Below are positions 9,881 through 18,224 of a stretch of DNA of 64,000 nt, piece by piece; positions within the stretch are counted from its first letter, which is position 1; the number at the start of each line of letters is the position of its first letter. This stretch comes from Rhodospirillum sp. Its GTDB lineage: Bacteria > Pseudomonadota > Alphaproteobacteria > Dongiales > Dongiaceae. The notes beneath the pieces were generated by a model that saw nothing but the letters and a program-made list of their open reading frames with translations, did no database searches and was not told the origin of the DNA. The translations under genes and the position numbers were made by a program. The stretch spans positions 248,001 to 312,000 of the forward strand of contig PNKY01000004.1 in assembly GCA_013822765.1 (NCBI GenBank). Direction: 5' to 3'.

Positions 9881-10669
9881 ATGGACAGCCGCATCGCCGC
9901 CAATCGCCGCCTGTGGAACGAATGGGCGCGTATCAACCAGGAATCCGACTTCTACGACATGGCCGGATTCCGCGCCGGCCAGACCTCGCTCAAGCCGATC
10001 GAGCTGGCGGAGGTGGGCGACGTTACGGCCAAGAGCCTCCTGCACCTGCAGTGCCATTTCGGACAGGACACGCTGTCCTGGGCGCGGCTGGGCGCCAAGG
10101 TCACCGGCATCGACCTGTCGCCCGAGGCGATCGCGCGGGCCGAGGCGCTGGCCAAGGAGCTCGGCATCGACGCGCGCTTCCTGTGCGCTGACGTGCTCGA
10201 TCCGAAGGCGCTGGGCGATGCGCAGTTCGACATCGTGTTCACCTCGTACGGCGCGCTCAACTGGCTGCCCGACCTCGGCGCCTGGGCGCGGGTGATCGCG
10301 CGGCACCTGAAGCCGGGCGGGCGGTTCCACGTCGTGGAGTTCCACCCCATCATCTCCATTCTGGACGAGGACGCCAAGCAGATCGCGTCCGGCTATTTCA
10401 ACAGCGGCGAGGCGCTGCGCTTCGAATCGACCGCCAGCTACGCCGGCGGCGATCACGCGCCGATCGAGAGCTTCGAATGGCCGCACAGCCTGGCGGAGAT
10501 TGTGCAGTCGCTGCTCGACGCCGGCCTCACGCTGACCAGCCTGCGCGAGTTCCCATACTGCGTGCACAAGTGCTGGACGTTCCTGGAAGAGAGCGAGCCC
10601 GGCCGCTACGTCGTGAAGCACCACCCGGGGAAGCTACCGCTGCTGTTCTCGCTCAGCGCGCGGAAGTAG
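9881..10669 (+). CDS. Class I SAM-dependent methyltransferase
   Basis: A 262-residue protein from the ATG at 9881, which has a GGAGGGG ribosome-binding site 4 bases upstream. The SAM-binding motif I is [20 protein letters not shown], with motif II as VTGIDLSP and the post-motif [17 protein letters not shown]. The QCHFGQDT variant is typical of a group of uncharacterised proteobacterial small-molecule methyltransferases. It is divergent from fumC with about 120 bases between starts. The substrate is unknown. Confidence 0.85.
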   Translation: MDSRIAANRRLWNEWARINQESDFYDMAGFRAGQTSLKPIELAEVGDVTAKSLLHLQCHFGQDTLSWARLGAKVTGIDLSPEAIARAEALAKELGIDARFLCADVLDPKALGDAQFDIVFTSYGALNWLPDLGAWARVIARHLKPGGRFHVVEFHPIISILDEDAKQIASGYFNSGEALRFESTASYAGGDHAPIESFEWPHSLAEIVQSLLDAGLTLTSLREFPYCVHKCWTFLEESEPGRYVVKHHPGKLPLLFSLSARK

Positions 10670-10686
10670 GCACAGCGCGAGAGGCT

Positions 10687-11523
10687 TCAGTCGAAAATAC
10701 TCGCGATCTGGTCCGCGTCGATCCCTTCCTTCTCGGCGCGCAGATAGTAGTAGCCGACAGCGACCAACACCGCGCCGAATGCAGCGATCATCGCCCCTCC
10801 GACATAGTCAATGATCAGGAACAGGAGGAAGGCATCCATGCCGGGCCACACGGTGAGCACGGCATAGGAAACTATCTCGGATATGTAGATGACGGCGATG
10901 GTCAATAGGATGACGACGATGATGAGGCCGAAGACCGCCCAGCGGTGGCCGGCCGTCAGGTAGGCGCTGCGGTTGAAGGCATCGAACACGCCCTGCCGTT
11001 CGACCACGATGGCGGGAACATAGAGCCACCAGATGGTCATCACGATCAGTCCGGGAATCAAGAGCAGCAGCGACGCGAAGCCGATGCCGATCGAGGAAAT
11101 GATGCTGCCGATGATGACCGGAACGATCGAGGCCAGACCTTGTCTGACGCAGGCTCCTACGCCGGCTTTCTGACCGCGCAGATCCTGGAAGGTGCCATAG
11201 ATGAGGGTTGCTTCCGTCAAGCTACGGGCGAGCAGCGTGATGAACCCCGCCACCACCGCGTCATATCCGACGAACTCGACCTCGCCGGACTCGTCGACTT
11301 GGTTTGCGCCGCTGTAGATCGTGAACAGAAGCTCGATCAGCCCGATGAGCAAAGCAAGGGCGGTGAAGCCGATGAAATTGCGCGCGTAGACGCCGAAACT
11401 GTCGCCGAGCACGCGCCCGATCGAGAATTGCGTCGCTTCTGGCCGAGCCAACTGCTTTCCCCGTAACCGTGATGGTCCGAATCGCCCCTGCAGCATGTTG
11501 CAGAAACCGCGGTGCACCGACAA
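10687..11523 (-). CDS. Integral membrane protein, YciC/glycerophosphodiester-phosphodiesterase membrane-domain type
   Basis: A 278-residue polytopic protein with about six hydrophobic segments. The segment LLLIPGLIVMTIWWLYVPAI followed by VVERQGVFDAFNRSAYLTAG is characteristic of YciC-like proteins and of the membrane domain attached to glycerophosphoryl diester phosphodiesterases. No catalytic domain is present. The true start could be a later methionine such as residue 10, because the first 30 residues are basic and not hydrophobic. It is transcribed with the TfoX-like gene just upstream. Function is unknown. Confidence 0.65.
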   Translation of the reverse strand: MSVHRGFCNMLQGRFGPSRLRGKQLARPEATQFSIGRVLGDSFGVYARNFIGFTALALLIGLIELLFTIYSGANQVDESGEVEFVGYDAVVAGFITLLARSLTEATLIYGTFQDLRGQKAGVGACVRQGLASIVPVIIGSIISSIGIGFASLLLLIPGLIVMTIWWLYVPAIVVERQGVFDAFNRSAYLTAGHRWAVFGLIIVVILLTIAVIYISEIVSYAVLTVWPGMDAFLLFLIIDYVGGAMIAAFGAVLVAVGYYYLRAEKEGIDADQIASIFD

Positions 11524-11533
11524 CTGAGGATTG

Positions 11534-11911
11534 CTAGAGCGGCGCCCGGATTCGCTTGCGGGGCGCGCGTTTCGGCTTCGCGGACTTCTTGCGGCGCGCG
11601 GCGTCGAGCGCCTTTCCGATCCACTGTCGCAGCTTGCGGCCGTCTTTAATCACCCCCGCGGGGCATTGCCAGTAGGAGGTGACGACGAGGCCCTTGCGTG
11701 CGCTCTCGAACGAGAACGGCTTGGTCTTCGCTTTCACGAAGTCGGCGCGATTCTCGTCGTCGGTCTTGAGATAGAATTTGTCATAGGCGATGAGGCCGAA
11801 GAACAGGTCGTCGAGATAGAGCCCGTGCCCGCCGAACATCGGCCGCGAGCGGAAGACGCCGAGCGGGGTGAGGCTCGCTTCAAGCTTGGCGATGATCGCT
11901 TTTGCTGTCAT
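11534..11911 (-). CDS. TfoX/Sxy N-terminal domain protein
   Basis: A 125-residue protein whose core RSRPMFGGHGLYLDDLFFGL and DKFYLKTDDENR is the TfoX/Sxy N-terminal fold, followed by YWQCPAGVIKDGRKLRQWI. The C-terminal 20 residues are very Lys/Arg rich. In gammaproteobacteria TfoX regulates competence, but stand-alone N-terminal-domain proteins in alphaproteobacteria have no established role. Its start overlaps the 3' end of the MFS gene by 32 bases on the same strand, suggesting coupled expression. Confidence 0.8.
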   Translation of the reverse strand: MTAKAIIAKLEASLTPLGVFRSRPMFGGHGLYLDDLFFGLIAYDKFYLKTDDENRADFVKAKTKPFSFESARKGLVVTSYWQCPAGVIKDGRKLRQWIGKALDAARRKKSAKPKRAPRKRIRAPL

Positions 11912-13097
11912 GACGCAGCATGCCTTTCAGGATCAGCGGTCCGCAGGAGACGCCGGCCGCCAGGATAGCAAAGCCGGCGAACCACGATCCGTCAGCATGG
12001 TCGCCGCCGATGTCGAGCGCCAGCCCGAAGGCGAGCGGACCGAGGCTGGCGGCGGCGAAGCCGAGCAGCGAATGCAGCGCCATGGTGGCGCCGGTCTGGC
12101 CCGGCCGCGCGGCTGCCACCGCGCCGGCGGTGAGCGACGCGGAATCGGCGGTGACGAACATGGAATAGACCGCGCCCAGGATCAGCAGGATGGGGAAGGG
12201 CAGGGACGATCCGGCGCCGAAGACGAGCGCGAGCGCCGCGGAGGCGCACATCACCAGGACGATGAGGCGCCGGCGGCCGATCTTCAGCGCGAGCTCGTTG
12301 CCGATGATGCTGGACGGCATACCGAGCAGCAGCAGGACCGCGCCCCACAACGCGTAGGAAGTGTCGCCGGTCGGCGCCAGGCTGCCGGTCGCGGCGAACA
12401 GCAGGTAGGCGACCAGCCAGGCGCGGAAGCCGTAGAGCTCCCACATATGCGCAGCGTAGGCGAGCGAGTAGCCGAGCGCCTGGCGGTTCCGCGCGGCTTG
12501 CCAAAGGGCACCCCAGGGCGGGCCGTGCTTTTCAGGCGCAAGCTGCCGCGGACGGACGGCGAAGACGACCAAGAGTAACGCGATCAAACTCCCGATCACG
12601 GCGAAGATGAAAGCCGCGGTCGTATCCATGGCGTGACCGATGGCACCAGTCGCCGCGGTGGATGCGCCGGCGCCCAGGCTGAAGCTCGCCGTGTAGAAGG
12701 CGAGCCAGCGGCTTTGCTTCGGGCCGGTGACCACGTCGGTCAGAATCTTGAGGCCGGGCATGAAAGTTCCGGCGAGCGCGATGCCGGCTAGGCAGCGGAA
12801 CAGCGCCGCCGACCAGAGGTCATGCGCCAGGAAGGCGAGACCAAGCGCCGCGACGATGCCGAGCGCTGTCGCCGCGAGATAGATCGTGCGCGGATCGCGC
12901 CGGTCGGTCCAGGTGACGAGGAAGGGCACGGCCACGACGTAGCCGACGTTGAACGCGCCTTCGACGATGCCGATTTCCGCATTGCCCAGGGACCAGGCGA
13001 GCCTCAGCTCGGGGAGCAACGCGGCGACGGCGCTGTAGCCCGCCATGTTGAGCGCTTCCGCGAGACACAGGATCGAGGTCAAACGCCAGGCAGGCAT
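11880..13097 (-). CDS. MFS transporter
   Basis: A 405-residue hydrophobic protein with about 12 membrane segments. A major-facilitator loop 2-3 motif is visible as TWTDRRDPRTIYLAA (about residues 60-74), and LKIGRRRLIVLV is the equivalent in the second half. The substrate is not evident; the overall sequence resembles the YbfB/YjiJ-like or general drug/metabolite MFS groups. Its 3' end overlaps the downstream tfoX-like gene by 32 bases. Confidence 0.82.
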   Translation of the reverse strand: MPAWRLTSILCLAEALNMAGYSAVAALLPELRLAWSLGNAEIGIVEGAFNVGYVVAVPFLVTWTDRRDPRTIYLAATALGIVAALGLAFLAHDLWSAALFRCLAGIALAGTFMPGLKILTDVVTGPKQSRWLAFYTASFSLGAGASTAATGAIGHAMDTTAAFIFAVIGSLIALLLVVFAVRPRQLAPEKHGPPWGALWQAARNRQALGYSLAYAAHMWELYGFRAWLVAYLLFAATGSLAPTGDTSYALWGAVLLLLGMPSSIIGNELALKIGRRRLIVLVMCASAALALVFGAGSSLPFPILLILGAVYSMFVTADSASLTAGAVAAARPGQTGATMALHSLLGFAAASLGPLAFGLALDIGGDHADGSWFAGFAILAAGVSCGPLILKGMLRHDSKSDHRQA

Positions 13098-13175
13098 CCG
13101 TCACCGCACGCGATTCGCCGCGCAGCGTATCAGTCTTCCTCATCGTCGCGGAGCAATCGGTCCACGCATGCCCAA

Positions 13176-13205
13176 AAACTGCATGGCCTTGAGGCCACGC
13201 AGTTT
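13176..13205 (-). terminator. Rho-independent terminator (minus strand)
   Basis: A 13-bp stem with one mismatch closes a 4-nt loop (TCAA on the minus strand). The descending arm runs straight into a T5 tract when read on the minus strand. It ends transcription of the small gene at 13261-13473. A second GC-rich hairpin (GGCGGGC/GCCCGCC, 13230-13248) lies between it and that gene. Confidence 0.8.
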
Positions 13206-13260
13206 CCGTGCATCCGATTGGGATCGAGAGGCGGGCGTGATGCCCGCCCTCGGGCCGGCT

Positions 13261-13473
13261 CTAGGTCCGGCTACGGTCCAGACCGATATCCTGCAACAGC
13301 TTGCTGTTCAGTCCGTCCGGCAGATCTGGTGGCGACTGTCCGTTCAGCCACCGCAACGACTTGTAGTCCGGGTCGCGCCCGAACTGTCTGTCGGCGGTGG
13401 TCAAACGGATGTCGTGGTCGGCGATCTGCGGATGACCGAACAGCCAGGACAGCAGAGTCGAATGGATCGTCAT
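13261..13473 (-). CDS. Small hypothetical protein
   Basis: A 70-residue frame beginning MTIHSTLLSWLFGHPQIADH and ending LLQDIGLDRSRT. The C-terminal DIGLDRS resembles the end of DUF1127-type small proteins, but the Arg-rich DUF1127 core is absent, so I do not assign it. The start at 13473 has a purine-rich GGAGCACAT-like stretch just upstream. A good minus-strand terminator lies 55 bases after its stop, which supports a real transcription unit. Confidence 0.5.
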   Translation of the reverse strand: MTIHSTLLSWLFGHPQIADHDIRLTTADRQFGRDPDYKSLRWLNGQSPPDLPDGLNSKLLQDIGLDRSRT

Positions 13474-13940
13474 GATGTGCTCCATGTGCTTTGGGGTTGC
13501 GTCCAGTGCGCGCGGTGTTCGAACCACGCTGCCCATGCGCCGGCGATGAACGGAGCCACACCCTGAAGAGAACCGACGCCCGCGGCTTCCCGGAAAAGGG
13601 GATGCCGAAGAGTCAATGAGGCCGCCGACAATGGCGGTGACTCGAAGTTGCAACGCCCCTGGACGGGCGTCAGTTCAAATCAGCTTGTTCTGGAAACAGA
13701 AGGTGCGGAGCCGGGATCGACCAACGTCGACGGCAGCTCTCAGGCGCTAAGGCCTACATCGGTTCGAGACATCATGCGCACCCTCCTCTTAGAGAAGAGC
13801 GACGTTTATATGCGACAGAAGCGCGCGTGGTCAATTCAGAAGCGCACATCGCACAACGATTGCGCGTGCCTTGTTGCGATGCTGCATCAGTCACCGTCTG
13901 ATCGCCGGTGTTGCGCGACAATCGCCGGCAACTTGTCTCG
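13474..13940. other. 467-base gap without a supported gene
   Basis: It lies between the small gene at 13261 and the NTF2-like gene at 13941. A plus-strand frame at 13648-13971 exists but its translation is Ser/Arg/Cys-rich, has no family resemblance and runs into the next gene. The less GC-rich stretch around 13780-13870 may hold promoter elements, but none is convincing. Confidence 0.5.
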
Positions 13941-14315
13941 CTACGATCGCTGCTCGGTCGCGATGGTGTAGCGGTCGATCGCCCACAGCCAGGTGCCGTC
14001 GCGCTGCCGCCGCGCGACCTCCGCGGTCACGCTGCCGTCCGGCAGGCGAGTCGAGGTGAGCGCAAGCTCGCCGCAGATCAATGCCGGCTGCTGCTGGCCG
14101 CGCGCAAACTTGCGGCCGCTCGCCACAACTTCGGTGAAGTAGCGCCGCATCTCCGGGTGGCCGTGCAGAAACTTGCCCTCGCCGCAATCGACCACCGCCC
14201 GCGGCTCGAACAAGGCGACCATGCCGTCGACGTCGCCGGCGTGCTGGCGATCGATCAGGAATCGCTCCAGGTCCTGCGGATCGCGCGCCGGTTGCCTCTC
14301 GGTCTGTTGGGTCAT
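13941..14315 (-). CDS. NTF2/SnoaL-like domain protein
   Basis: A 124-residue protein from the ATG at 14315, preceded by GAGGAG at good spacing. The pattern DLERFLIDRQHAGDVDGMVALF, then PRAVVDCGEGKFLHGHPEMR and WLWAIDRYTIA is the cone-shaped NTF2/SnoaL-like fold (ketosteroid isomerase-like or DUF4440). Members include isomerases, cyclases and many of unknown role. No catalytic residues can be assigned with confidence. Confidence 0.75.
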   Translation of the reverse strand: MTQQTERQPARDPQDLERFLIDRQHAGDVDGMVALFEPRAVVDCGEGKFLHGHPEMRRYFTEVVASGRKFARGQQQPALICGELALTSTRLPDGSVTAEVARRQRDGTWLWAIDRYTIATEQRS

Positions 14316-14398
14316 TGAATGCTCCTCATGGGGAACGCGCCTCATGGCTGATCGTGCCCGCACGAGCACGAACTGGATGCGGTGATTGGAGGAGATCG

Positions 14399-14908
14399 CT
14401 ATTTCTTGCGGAAGGCGTCGAGGGCGACGATCTGGGCGGTGGATTTCGCTCCGGCCGCCTTGTCCTCGATCAGGCGCGGCAGGTCGTTGAGGTCCTTCGG
14501 CGTCATGGTCCGGCCGGTGGCGCTGTCCTCCAGCCCCTCGCCTTCGCCGTGGACGCTCGACTCGAACTGCAGGCCGAACTTCACCGACGGGTCAGCGAAG
14601 CTGACGATGGACCGGTACGGAACCACCAGCCGCTCGTGCTTGCCGCCGAAGCTGAGCGTGACGGCGAACTGGTCCTCGTTGACCTCGAGGCCCCAGAACT
14701 GGTGCTGGAGCACGATGGTCATTTCCTTCGGATATTGGGATTTGAGGGCAGGCGCGATCTGCACGCCGGGCTCGCCGGTGCGGAAGGTCAGATAGAAGTG
14801 ATGGTCACCCGGCAGCCCGCTGGTCGAGACGTCGGTCAGCGCACGCCGAACCACCCCACGAAGGGCGTCCTCGACCATCCGGTCATATCGTAACCAGTCC
14901 TTGCTCAT
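14399..14908 (-). CDS. sspB: SspB-family ClpXP protease adaptor
   Basis: A 169-residue protein matching the alphaproteobacterial SspB family (once DUF1321). The start is MSKDWLRYDRMVEDALRGVV; the fold region includes HHFYLTFRTGEPGVQIAPAL and the conserved MTIVLQHQFWGLEV and FSVTLSFGGKHERLVVPY-like strands. SspB tethers ssrA-tagged proteins to ClpX; in the family the flexible C-terminal tail docks ClpX, and here the tail is about residues 130-169. The tmRNA gene encoding the ssrA tag lies immediately upstream on the same strand, a functional pairing of tagger and delivery factor. Confidence 0.88.
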   Translation of the reverse strand: MSKDWLRYDRMVEDALRGVVRRALTDVSTSGLPGDHHFYLTFRTGEPGVQIAPALKSQYPKEMTIVLQHQFWGLEVNEDQFAVTLSFGGKHERLVVPYRSIVSFADPSVKFGLQFESSVHGEGEGLEDSATGRTMTPKDLNDLPRLIEDKAAGAKSTAQIVALDAFRKK

Positions 14909-14988
14909 GCGTCCGGCACTCTCCCCATCCCGTCCTCATCGACGGGCACGCAAGCAACGTAAACTCTACTCCCAATATCAAAATCAGT

Positions 14989-15017
14989 GGGGGGCTTTCT
15001 GTTGCCCGGCGCCCCCC
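14989..15017 (-). terminator. Probable ssrA terminator
   Basis: GGGGGGC and GCCCCCC form a 7-bp stem with a 15-nt loop at the end of the tmRNA coding piece. On the minus strand it is followed by ACTGATTTTGATATT, a weak T-rich tail. It could also be part of the precursor structure. Confidence 0.55.
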
Positions 15018-15266
15018 GGACCGCGCTTACCTATTAGGCAGCGAGAGCCAAACGGCTATTGTCGTTGGCACTTCTAGGTTGGCCCGATAACGGTGGATAC
15101 CATGCCGGGTGAAAACCATACCTTTACCACGCGCGTCGATCCTATTTCGCCCCCATGAACCGGCCAGCCGAGGCTGGACGGGAAATGGTGGAGGCGCCGG
15201 GTACCGCCCCCGGGTCCGCAACGCTTATTCCATAAGGCGTTTATCACCATAGTCGGTTTCCCGACC
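15018..15266 (-). ncRNA. ssrA: Permuted two-piece transfer-messenger RNA (tmRNA)
   Basis: Read on the minus strand, the acceptor piece comes first and ends CGCCTCCACCA (CCA at 15188-15186). About 30 bases later the coding piece begins GGGGGCG (15154-15148). The two ends pair as a 7-bp acceptor stem with a G-U at the third pair, the alanine identity element. The tag frame runs 15069-15037 and reads ANDNSRLALAA followed by tandem stops TAA TAG, so with the charged alanine the tag is AANDNSRLALAA. A stem CCGGG/CCCGG in the acceptor piece is the T-arm. This circular permutation is characteristic of alphaproteobacteria. The exact mature ends are estimates. Confidence 0.93.
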
Positions 15267-15271
15267 CTCCA

Positions 15272-15300
15272 AATATAGGGACTCTTGAGACGAATCAAAA
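15272..15300 (-). promoter_or_regulatory. Putative sigma70-type promoter of ssrA
   Basis: On the minus strand, TTTTGA (15300-15295) and TATATT (15277-15272) are separated by 17 bases. The predicted start falls near 15266, just before a GTCGG-GAAA-CCGAC hairpin that opens the acceptor piece. Confidence 0.55.
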
Positions 15301-15427
15301 GAGTTAACAGCGGCGCTATGCACCCGCCGAATGTGCGCTCCTACATGTTGTGCCAATGCGTTGTGCGGCGGCTGGAAAGGAGGCATAAGGCGAGCCTGTC
15401 TCAACCCCAGCGCAGTGCCCGATTCCC

Positions 15428-16360
15428 ATGCCCCTGACCAAAGACCAGCAAGCCGAAATCGACCGCCAGCGCGGTGAATCCGCCGCCACCCGCCGCGCCG
15501 TTTCGCCGGGGCTGGAAGAAGTGCTCTACCAAGCCTTTCCGCTGCTGGATCACGGCTTCGTCCGGGTCATCGACTACATGGGCGACGATGCGGCGGTGGT
15601 GCAGGCGGCGCGCGTCTCGTACGGCCGCGGCACCAAGAAGGTGAGCGAGGACAAGGGCCTCATCCACTACCTGATCCGGCACCGCCATTCGACCCCGTTC
15701 GAGATGTGCGAGATCAAATTCCACGTGAAGCTGCCGATCTTCGTGGCGCGGCAGTGGATTCGCCACCGCACCGCTAACGTGAACGAATATTCCGCACGCT
15801 ATTCGATCCTGGACCGCGAGTTCTACGTCCCGGCGGAGGAGAATTTGGCGGCGCAGTCGGCCAGCAACCGCCAGGGCCGTGGCGACGTGCTGGAGGGCAA
15901 GGAGGCGGCGCAGGTGCTCGACCTCCTGCGCACCGACGCCACCCACGCCTACGACCACTACCTCACCATGCTGAACGAGAGCGAGGTCGGGCAGAAGATC
16001 GACGACTCGCGGCAGGGGCTGGCGCGCGAGCTGGCGCGCATGAACCTCGGGCTCAACTTCTATACCCAGTGGTACTGGAAGGTTGACCTGCACAACCTCA
16101 TGCATTTCCTGTCGCTGCGCGCCGACGCGCATGCGCAGTATGAGATCCGGGTCTATGCCGACGTGATGGTGGATCTACTGAAGCGCTGGGTGCCACTGAC
16201 CGCCGAGGCGTTCGTCGAGCACCGGCTGCATGGCGTCACTTTGTCCAAGTCCGCCTGGGGCACGATCAAGCGTATGCTGGCTGGCGAAACCGTCACCCAG
16301 GAAGCGAGCGGCCTCGGCAAGCGCGAATGGACCGAGCTGCAGGCCCTTCTCAAGGAGTAG
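15428..16360 (+). CDS. thyX: FAD-dependent thymidylate synthase
   Basis: A 310-residue ThyX, the flavin-dependent enzyme that makes dTMP from dUMP using methylenetetrahydrofolate and NADPH. The defining ThyX motif [14 protein letters not shown] is at residues 112-125 (consensus RHRxxSxNExSxRY, with Ala in place of the first Ser). The conserved [10 protein letters not shown] and [20 protein letters not shown] precede it. No thyA is present in the window. It is divergent from ssrA. The next gene begins 2 bases after its stop. Confidence 0.95.
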   Translation: MPLTKDQQAEIDRQRGESAATRRAVSPGLEEVLYQAFPLLDHGFVRVIDYMGDDAAVVQAARVSYGRGTKKVSEDKGLIHYLIRHRHSTPFEMCEIKFHVKLPIFVARQWIRHRTANVNEYSARYSILDREFYVPAEENLAAQSASNRQGRGDVLEGKEAAQVLDLLRTDATHAYDHYLTMLNESEVGQKIDDSRQGLARELARMNLGLNFYTQWYWKVDLHNLMHFLSLRADAHAQYEIRVYADVMVDLLKRWVPLTAEAFVEHRLHGVTLSKSAWGTIKRMLAGETVTQEASGLGKREWTELQALLKE

Positions 16361-16362
16361 GT

Positions 16363-16746
16363 TTGCCGGCCAAAGCGAAGCTCTATTACAACTCCGCCTG
16401 CCCGGTTTGTCGTACCGGGATCGCGCAGCAGCGCGCCAGGATGGATGGCCTGCTGCCGGAGGGCAGCGACACCATCGCCTGGTGCGACATCGCCGCGACG
16501 CCGGAAGCCGCCGTTGAGATCGACAAGAGCGTCGACCAGATCCGCCACAGCCTGCACATGGTCGACGAGCAGGGCCGCCTGCTGGTCGGCGCCGACGTCG
16601 CGATCGCCGTCTGGGCGATGACGCCGGGCCGGCGCTGGCTCGGCTGGCTGGTCGGCCTGCCGGGCATCAGGCAGCTGGCGCGCTGGGGCTACAACCGCTT
16701 CGCCGACCGCCTGTTCGCCTGGAACAAGCGGCATGGGCGCTGGTAG
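16363..16746 (+). CDS. DUF393 / DCC-family thiol-disulfide-like protein
   Basis: A 127-residue protein. I place the start at the TTG at 16363, directly after thyX, because it has AAGGAG 5-10 bases upstream and gives the family-typical N-terminus MPAKAKLYYNSACPVCRTGI with CPVC at residues 13-16. The DUF393 family (named for its DxxCxxC motif) is predicted to have a thioredoxin-like fold. A conserved WCDIAATPEA segment and a C-terminal aromatic stretch (YNRFADRLFAWNKRH) are also typical. Function is unproven. Confidence 0.8.
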   Translation: MPAKAKLYYNSACPVCRTGIAQQRARMDGLLPEGSDTIAWCDIAATPEAAVEIDKSVDQIRHSLHMVDEQGRLLVGADVAIAVWAMTPGRRWLGWLVGLPGIRQLARWGYNRFADRLFAWNKRHGRW

Positions 16747-16755
16747 GCTCCGCGG

Positions 16756-17799
16756 ATGTCTATCCTCGCGAAGCTGCTGACCGAGACCGAGGCCTACGAT
16801 CCGGAGTATGGCGGCGGGCTGTGCAATCATTTGCCGCTGGCGCTGACGGCGCTGGACCAGATGGGTGCGACGCCCAGCCAGCTCAACGACTATCGCCGTA
16901 CGCATGTATCGTGGCTGGAGAAACTGCCGGAGCGCGAAGCCGCGCCGGCGGGCGCCTGGCCGTTCCGCAAGGCCGATCATGCGGGCTTCGTCGATCTGCA
17001 GGCGGATTTCCGGCGGCGCATTGCGCGTGATGGCTGGGAGGCGGTGCTGCAGGCGACGCTGCCGGAGTTGGCGCCCGGTATCACGGGGGCGGCGTTCCAT
17101 GGGCTCATCCGCGCGGCGATGGGCGTGACCAGCCGGCACGAGGGCGAGATCGCCGCCGGCCTCGCCTATTGGGCGGCGCACTGGCAGCGCCTCGGCGTCG
17201 CGCTCGGCGCGCCGGCTCAGAGCGAGCCGTCGGTGGATCCGATGGCACTGCTCGAACGCCTCCGCAGTGACGAGCGCTTCGCGTTCGATCGCAGCAAGGC
17301 GCCGGATCTGATCGACGACGCCTTGATTGCGGTCGGCGGCTCGAGCGGTTTCGGCGAAGTGATCGACTGGCTGGATGCCGGGCGATGCAGCATCGCCGAC
17401 ATCGCGCGCGCCGGCGGCGTGCTCTACGGCGCGACCGGAGACTTCACAGCGCTTCACACCGTCACCGCGGCACAGGCGGTCACAGTTCTGCTGCCGTACG
17501 TTCAGGAGCCGAAGATCCTGCTGCCGTGGCTGTGGCAAGGCTTGGCCGCGGCTTACATCGCGATCGGGCGACCGGCCCTTCCCGACGCGGATACGATTGC
17601 AGCGTGGCGCGCGGCGGATACGCCGGCCTGGCCCGAGCTGCTGCGTAACGCCTTGGCACAGGACGACGAGCATGCGGTGAAGCTGTGCTATTCGACCCTG
17701 TCGCTCGGGCGACTGACGGGCGATCGCCTGTTCCGCTGGCTCGCCGCACGCGAAGTCGGCGCGCTGAAGGAATTCGGGCTGCCGTCCTGGCGGCGGTGA
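16756..17799 (+). CDS. Questin oxidase-like (DUF4243) protein
   Basis: A 347-residue protein with the family features YGGGLCNHLPLALTALDQMG near the N-terminus, AFHGLIRAAMGV in the middle and EIAAGLAYWAAHW afterwards. These belong to the questin oxidase-like family (DUF4243), named for a fungal Baeyer-Villiger-type enzyme. Bacterial members are uncharacterised. It follows the DUF393 gene by 9 bases, so thyX, the DUF393 gene and this gene look like one transcript. Confidence 0.75.
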   Translation: MSILAKLLTETEAYDPEYGGGLCNHLPLALTALDQMGATPSQLNDYRRTHVSWLEKLPEREAAPAGAWPFRKADHAGFVDLQADFRRRIARDGWEAVLQATLPELAPGITGAAFHGLIRAAMGVTSRHEGEIAAGLAYWAAHWQRLGVALGAPAQSEPSVDPMALLERLRSDERFAFDRSKAPDLIDDALIAVGGSSGFGEVIDWLDAGRCSIADIARAGGVLYGATGDFTALHTVTAAQAVTVLLPYVQEPKILLPWLWQGLAAAYIAIGRPALPDADTIAAWRAADTPAWPELLRNALAQDDEHAVKLCYSTLSLGRLTGDRLFRWLAAREVGALKEFGLPSWRR

Positions 17800-17923
17800 G
17801 CCAAGAGACCCGTGCCGGTAGTCGGCGAATAGCGCGGCATTCCCATCACTGGCGGATGGCGGCGTTGAAACTCATGCAATGCCATGCTGTAGTGACATCG
17901 ATTCTTTCCATCGGAGGTGGTCG

Positions 17924-18220
17924 ATGCACGATTGGCTGATGCGAAACCTCACGCTGCTGGCGTTCCTGCTGATATTGGGAGTCGTTGCAATCGCGGGACT
18001 CGCGCTTGTGCCGGCGCTTATCGCCGTCTTCAGGGCCGTAGATGGCGGGGCCAGTCTCTGGCAGGTGCTTGTGGGAGGAGGCGCGGGACTGTTGTTCGCA
18101 GCGATGTATCTTCTCGGCATTGCAATCGCGTACGGCATTCTGTTGCGCTTCGTCGCGCTATGCGACGATGTCGCTGCCATCCGCCGGCAGCAGACCGGCA
18201 CGCCTTCAAGTCTCGACTAA
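17924..18220 (+). CDS. Small two-helix membrane protein
   Basis: A 98-residue protein from the ATG at 17924, which follows a perfect GGAGGT 6 bases upstream. Two hydrophobic segments (about residues 9-35 and 46-75) flank a short glycine-rich loop, and the C-terminus is polar. It has no recognisable family. It ends 4 bases before the convergent apbC gene. Confidence 0.65.
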   Translation: MHDWLMRNLTLLAFLLILGVVAIAGLALVPALIAVFRAVDGGASLWQVLVGGGAGLLFAAMYLLGIAIAYGILLRFVALCDDVAAIRRQQTGTPSSLD

Positions 18221-18224
18221 GACC

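Noticed and set aside
13230-13248. GC-rich hairpin GGCGGGC/GCCCGCC as an independent terminator
   Set aside because: It has no T-tract on either strand; the hairpin at 13176-13205 with a T5 run is the better terminator for the same gene.
13648-13971. 107-codon plus-strand frame
   Set aside because: It has no family resemblance, no clear ribosome-binding site and an atypical residue composition, and it runs into the opposite-strand NTF2-like gene.
15027-15298. Short protein-coding frames across the ssrA locus
   Set aside because: The sequence is explained by the tmRNA structure: acceptor stem pairing, tag frame with tandem stops and T-arm.
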